NCBI GenBank assembly: GCA_036501845.1
Contig: DASXZO010000176.1
Coordinates: forward strand, 1 to 30,891
Direction of reading: 5' to 3'
Source: JBBREP01 sp036501845
Lineage (GTDB): Bacteria > Actinomycetota > Acidimicrobiia > IMCC26256 > PALSA-610
Length of the DNA stretch: 30,891 nt
In this document: one piece after another, positions 27,667 through 30,891 of the stretch
How the letters are laid out: the number at the start of each line of letters is the position of its first letter
How positions within the stretch are numbered: the first letter of the stretch is position 1
Program-made: the position numbers and the translations under genes
The notes under the pieces: model-generated
Database searches by the model: none
What the model was told of the DNA's origin: nothing
What the model saw: only the letters and a program-made list of their open reading frames with translations

Positions 27667-30173
27667 AGGAGCCCGAGCTCTTGGGCGCGCTCGACTGCAT
27701 GGCCGCGGCCGCTCACGCCCAGCTTCGTGTACACGCTCTTGGCGTGGGTCTTCACAGTGTTGCGCGAGATGAACATCGCCTCGGCGATCTCTGCGTAGGT
27801 CAAGCGGTTCGCGAGATGCTGGAGCACAAGGCGCTCGCGGTTGCTCAACGTGCCGGAGTCGCGCTCTTTGGTGTGGTCGTGCGGGAGCGGTGAGGTGAGC
27901 AGGCGCGCCGCGTACCCCGCGGGCTGGCGCCGGGCCAGCGTCACCAGCAACCTGCGCACATGCGGACCGGCGTCGAGGAACAGGCGCACATGGCCCTCGG
28001 GCGTGGCCGCCTCGAGCACGGCCTCGCCGGCCAGGAGCGCGGCGCTCTGGCGGCCCTCGGCCTGGAGCACGGTCGCCGACCACAACTGGTAGCGCAGGTC
28101 GTCCTGTGCCTCTCGATGCATGGGCCAGGCCTCGAGGATCTCGCGGGCGCGACGAATGTCGTGCTGTCCGAGCGCGAGCTGCACGGCGGAGCCGGCGATG
28201 CCGACGAACGGAGTGTCAGGCTCGTACGCCAGGCGATGGCCGGCGGCGACCGGGTCGCCGAGCTCGAGGAGGCACCGCACCGCGATCGATCGGCTGCGCG
28301 CCTCGAGCGCAGGGACCGGATCGGCCGAGGCGCGGTGGGCATCGATGATGTCGAGGGCGCGCCGGGGTGCACCTTCGGCGAAGGCCAGCCAGGCGCGAGC
28401 AACGGCCTGGTGGGTGAGCCACACGTCGAATGAACCCCAGCGCGTGAGGCCGTCGATGCGCTCGAGCGCCCGTGCGGCTCGTTGGTACTCGCCTCGTTCG
28501 ATCATCACGTGCACATGGGCGAGTTCGGCCGGCACCGCGAAGGGGTGATCGGGGACCAGCGCCAAATGAGCGATGCGCGCGGCAAGCGCGACGTGGCGTT
28601 CCGCTTCGGTGAGCTTGCCCTTGGCCGCGTGGAGCTCGGCGAGGGTTCCGTGGACGTGCAGGCGGGGCAGCGAGAGGGCGTCGCCGTCGACCATCGCTTC
28701 GTCGAGCACGTCGAGCGCTTCGCTCGTGCGCCCGAGATAGCTGAGCGCCCGAGCGCGCATCACCATCGCGATGGCGCGCGCACTCGCGGGCGTGAGCAGT
28801 CCACCGACAGTGAAGAGGTCGTCGCCGATCTCGCCGTCGATGAGCTCGAGTGCGGTGTCGGTGGCCTCGAGTGTCTGCGCGGGGGGCAGATGCCCGATGC
28901 CCCACACCGTACGAATGGTGGCGACCGCAACCCGCGTGCCGTGCGGCAGCGTCGAGGTGTCGCCGAGCTCGCCCAGCGTGGCCTCGGCCCCGAGCGTTTC
29001 GCCCTTCAGCGTGAGCGCGGCAGCGCGCAGCACGACGCGCCGCGGATCCGAATCGATCAACGAGCGCGGCACCGCGTCGAGCCACGCGACGACGACGCGG
29101 GCCCGGCCCTGGGTGTGCAGCAAGCGCACGAAGCGCTCGGCGTGGCCGCAGACTGCGTCCCACTTGCCCGCACGCACGAGGTATTCGCCGGCGGATTCGA
29201 TGTCGTCGACCCCGCCTTGGTCAATGTGCCATTGCGCCGCCACCTCGAGCAGGCGCGATTCCGCGTCGGAGTGGTGGGCCCGGAGTTCGGAGCGGAGCGC
29301 GTCTCGCAGCATCGGGCGGTAACGCCGGTACGTCAACGAGGCGGGATCGTCGTCGAAGAGCTCGTAGCGAGCCAGCAGTGCGAGGGCGGCCTCGGCGTCG
29401 ACGCGACCGGTGAGCGAAACGCACAGGGCTGGCGACACCATGTCGGGCACGGAGGTGCGCAATACGAAGTCGCGCAGCGACTCGTCGAGTTCCATCAGGA
29501 TCTCGTCGTGCACGAACGCGCGGAACTGCAGTTCGCTCGCATCGAACGGCGTGGCGGTCTCGCGCATCGCCACACCAATGAGCGCGATCGCCGCGGGCCA
29601 GCCCGCGGTCTGCAAGGCCACTCGCTCGACGACGGCGGGCGCGAGCGCGTGACCCACGAGCGCGCCGAGCAAGTGGTGCGTTGCGTCACGATCGAAAGAC
29701 AGGTCGACAGTGTGGAGATAGGCAACCTCGTCGCGTATGCGCAGCCGGGCGACCACTCCGGGGAAGAGCACGTCGGCGCGCGTCAGGAGCACGAAGTGAG
29801 CAGCCGGCGGTGCGCTCTCTATGAGATCGCCGAGCTTCTCGCAAGTGTCCGGCGGGAGGCGGTGTGCGCGATCGACGACCACGTAGTGATCTTCTGTGAC
29901 GTCGGCGATCGCGTCTGCCACTGCATCGACGATGTCGTGGTCGCGATCGTCGACCGCGTCGATCCATGTGACGTCGCCCGGGCGGGTACGGGCCCATTGC
30001 TCGACCGCGGTCGTCTTGCCCCAGCCGGCCGGGGCCACCAAGACCGTGAGCGAACCGCGCACCGCCGCGGCGATCCGTGCGGTGAGCTGTGGGCGCGCCG
30101 TCTCATGGCTTCGCGGCGCGGCAGGTCGGCGCCCCTCGCCGCCCGCAACGCCATCGATTGACCCGGACAACAC
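27663..30173 (-). CDS. LuxR-family transcriptional regulator, MalT/LAL type, 836 aa
   Basis: This second large LuxR is nearly the same length and layout as the one at 23748 but clearly diverged. It has a P-loop VLVAPAGWGKTTAVEQ (Lys53), the Walker B-like HYVVVDRAHRLP, and FVLLTRADVLFPGVVARLRI in the NTPase. A long tetratricopeptide-like region follows (repeated helical pairs such as ARALSYLGRTSEALDVLDEA). The C-terminal GerE helix-turn-helix is LSNRERLVLQHLANRLTYAEIAEAMFISRNTVKTHAKSVYTKLGV. The GTG at 30173 has a GAGGAAA site 4 bases upstream. It is translationally coupled (GTGA) to the cobalamin-binding gene downstream. Candidate boxes upstream at 30240-30334 would allow autoregulation or cross-regulation. 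Confidence 0.92.
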   Translation of the reverse strand: MLSGSIDGVAGGEGRRPAAPRSHETARPQLTARIAAAVRGSLTVLVAPAGWGKTTAVEQWARTRPGDVTWIDAVDDRDHDIVDAVADAIADVTEDHYVVVDRAHRLPPDTCEKLGDLIESAPPAAHFVLLTRADVLFPGVVARLRIRDEVAYLHTVDLSFDRDATHHLLGALVGHALAPAVVERVALQTAGWPAAIALIGVAMRETATPFDASELQFRAFVHDEILMELDESLRDFVLRTSVPDMVSPALCVSLTGRVDAEAALALLARYELFDDDPASLTYRRYRPMLRDALRSELRAHHSDAESRLLEVAAQWHIDQGGVDDIESAGEYLVRAGKWDAVCGHAERFVRLLHTQGRARVVVAWLDAVPRSLIDSDPRRVVLRAAALTLKGETLGAEATLGELGDTSTLPHGTRVAVATIRTVWGIGHLPPAQTLEATDTALELIDGEIGDDLFTVGGLLTPASARAIAMVMRARALSYLGRTSEALDVLDEAMVDGDALSLPRLHVHGTLAELHAAKGKLTEAERHVALAARIAHLALVPDHPFAVPAELAHVHVMIERGEYQRAARALERIDGLTRWGSFDVWLTHQAVARAWLAFAEGAPRRALDIIDAHRASADPVPALEARSRSIAVRCLLELGDPVAAGHRLAYEPDTPFVGIAGSAVQLALGQHDIRRAREILEAWPMHREAQDDLRYQLWSATVLQAEGRQSAALLAGEAVLEAATPEGHVRLFLDAGPHVRRLLVTLARRQPAGYAARLLTSPLPHDHTKERDSGTLSNRERLVLQHLANRLTYAEIAEAMFISRNTVKTHAKSVYTKLGVSGRGHAVERAQELGLL

Positions 30174-30239
30174 GCTTTCCTCGTGTCGGGAAGGAGCTCA
30201 GGCACCTTCCAAACTTTCGACCCCCACTCGTTGCCGCAG

Positions 30240-30334
30240 TCACCCGACTCGGACCCTCCCCTGTCCGGCACCGCGCCAGGTAGTCGTTGTGTGAATACAT
30301 CTCACCCGGTGGGAGTTCGTCGTGCAATGGGTGA
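30240..30334. promoter_or_regulatory. Three GGGTGA/TCACCC boxes in the divergent region before the second LuxR gene
   Basis: TCACCC occurs at 30240-30245 and 30302-30307, and GGGTGA at 30329-30334. The last shares the longer ATGGGTGAAT context with the box at 23469 upstream of the other LuxR gene. The 299-base stretch 30174-30472 shows no convincing gene and also carries a pair of palindromes at 30381-30412. Confidence 0.48.
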
Positions 30335-30380
30335 ATCCTCTGGCCGTTCGCAAACACTGAGCCACGAGCGCCGCGCAAAC

Positions 30381-30412
30381 GGGGCCCAGGGCCCCTGATC
30401 CCCCATATGGGG
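30381..30412. promoter_or_regulatory. Two adjacent perfect palindromes
   Basis: GGGGCCCAGGGCCCC (30381-30395; 7-bp arms around one A) is followed after 5 bases by CCCCATATGGGG (30401-30412). The second overlaps a further GGGTGA at 30410-30415. The first could be a terminator or operator. The second, with C4/G4 arms around an AT core, resembles operators of dimeric or tetrameric repressors such as the CsoR family, but no such regulator is in view. They sit about 60 bases before the microprotein gene. Confidence 0.5.
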
Positions 30413-30472
30413 TGAGGTAGCCGACGAGGCGGCGATGGATGCTTGCGCGACACCTCAGATATGGAGACGAAC

Positions 30473-30553
30473 ATGGCAACGCTTCTTCTTGCTGTCATCG
30501 CAGCCGCGGTGCTCGCCGGAGTCGGTCTCGTGTCAGAACGCGCCAGTCGCTGA
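30473..30553 (+). CDS. Possible 26-aa single-pass membrane microprotein
   Basis: A very short frame begins at ATG 30473 with a GGAGA site about 5 bases upstream and ends at TGA 30551-30553. The peptide is almost wholly one hydrophobic helix (TLLLAVIAAAVLAGVGLV) followed by a charged SERASR end, the shape of a single-pass membrane microprotein. An ATG 12 bases earlier is in frame but has no ribosome-binding site. It lies 99 bases before the DUF6325 gene. In the operon at 12367-13866 a short peptide also accompanies DUF6325, which supports the idea that this is a real gene. Confidence 0.5.
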   Translation: MATLLLAVIAAAVLAGVGLVSERASR

Positions 30554-30579
30554 TTCGTTCGCCCGCGGTCATCCGGCGC

Positions 30580-30585
30580 GGGTGA
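30580..30585 (+). promoter_or_regulatory. GGGTGA box before the terminal DUF6325 gene
   Basis: The hexamer sits 68 bases before the start codon, in a GCGCGGGTGACG context much like the boxes at 9732 and 9789. Confidence 0.38.
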
Positions 30586-30652
30586 CGATCACGCGTGAAC
30601 CCCGTGCGACCCTCGTTGCGTTGGCAGTCGCCGTCGACGCGGAGGTCGAGAG

Positions 30653-30891
30653 ATGGCAGATGACACGACGCTGGGCCCCGTTGCGTATCTCGTGGTGGAG
30701 TTCCCGCCGAGCACGCCCACAGGGAGAGGGTTGAGCGCGCTGGTCGATCTCGTCGACGCCGGGATCATCCACATCCTCGACCTCGTGTTCGTGCGCAAAG
30801 GTGACGACGGTGTGACGCGCATGGCCGCCATCGCCGACTTCGACGGCGACGGCGAACTCGACCTCGCGGTGTTCGAAGGCGCGTCGTCCGA
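30653..30891 (+). CDS. DUF6325-family protein, N-terminal part (runs off the window)
   Basis: The first 79 codons of a second DUF6325 protein; the 3' end is outside the window. It opens LGPVAYLVVEFPPSTPTGRG, then LSALVDLVDAGIIHILDLVFVRKGDDG and an acidic DFDGDGELD stretch, closely parallel to the protein at 12789 (GPVEYVVLLFP; IADLVRAGTVRVIDLVFVGKDADG). A GGAGG site lies 7 bases before ATG 30653. As with the first copy, a small hydrophobic peptide gene is nearby and GGGTGA boxes lie upstream, so the two DUF6325 units may belong to one regulon. Function unknown. Confidence 0.83.
   Translation, partial: MADDTTLGPVAYLVVEFPPSTPTGRGLSALVDLVDAGIIHILDLVFVRKGDDGVTRMAAIADFDGDGELDLAVFEGASS

Noticed and set aside
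28482..30161. A 559-codon plus-strand frame opposite the second LuxR gene.
   Set aside because: It is the shadow of a clearly recognised regulator; its His/Arg/Gly-rich sequence has no domain.
30290..30306. CRP/FNR-like half-sites (TGTGA then TCACC) before the second LuxR gene.
   Set aside because: The spacer is 7 rather than 6 bases and the right half is imperfect. No second example was found, and the TCACCC part is better explained by the recurrent box.

Overview
This 30.9 kb window is GC-rich, densely packed chromosomal DNA from an actinobacterium. It is probably a member of Acidimicrobiia or a close relative. The actinobacterial assignment rests on a BldC-type regulator, actinobacterial DUF families (DUF6325, DUF7144), GTG starts, -10-only promoters placed directly before start codons (leaderless style), and large MalT-like LuxR regulators. 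The class-level assignment is inference from gene content only.

Region 1 (1-7.5 kb) is housekeeping. It holds the end of purQ, a decayed methyltransferase, a small hypothetical gene, purL, divergent cysC and purF, purM overlapping purF, and a convergent ParA-type ATPase. purM and parA share an 11-bp-stem palindrome that covers both stop codons. Region 2 (7.5-9.6 kb) has an intergenic cluster of long direct repeats, bldC, a tRNA cluster on the minus strand transcribed Glu-Asp-Phe, a small lipoprotein and a DUF998 membrane protein.

Region 3 (9.6-17.2 kb) is an accessory membrane/stress block. It contains an APC-family transporter (ArcD candidate), a small TM-anchored protein with a Cys-rich tail, a compact operon of small proteins (SHOCT, DUF6325, a 44-aa basic peptide, DUF7144), a potassium-channel-like protein, a large two-ended membrane protein, a protein with eight tandem nonapeptide repeats, and a translationally coupled RDD membrane protein.

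Region 4 (17.2-23.4 kb) is a tight arginine deiminase operon: arcA, arcB, arcC, a P-type cation ATPase whose ion-site residues depart from the Ca2+ pump pattern, and a 53-aa membrane peptide. It converts arginine to ornithine, NH3, CO2 and ATP, which suits energy-limited or low-oxygen life. The upstream APC transporter would supply arginine/ornithine exchange.

Region 5 (23.4-30.9 kb) is regulatory. It has two large ATPase-LuxR (MalT/LAL-type) regulators. The second is coupled by a 4-nt overlap to a cobalamin-binding sensor-like protein that keeps the base-off His motif but lacks the CarH Wx9EH cap. A second DUF6325 gene runs off the right edge.

The most interesting signal is a hexamer, GGGTGA/TCACCC. 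It recurs about 20 times in the intergenic DNA of regions 3-5, upstream of the transporter, the small-protein operon, arcA, both LuxR genes and the last DUF6325 unit. I propose it as the operator of a local regulon run by one or both LuxR proteins, possibly with B12 or light input. That is inference and is untested.
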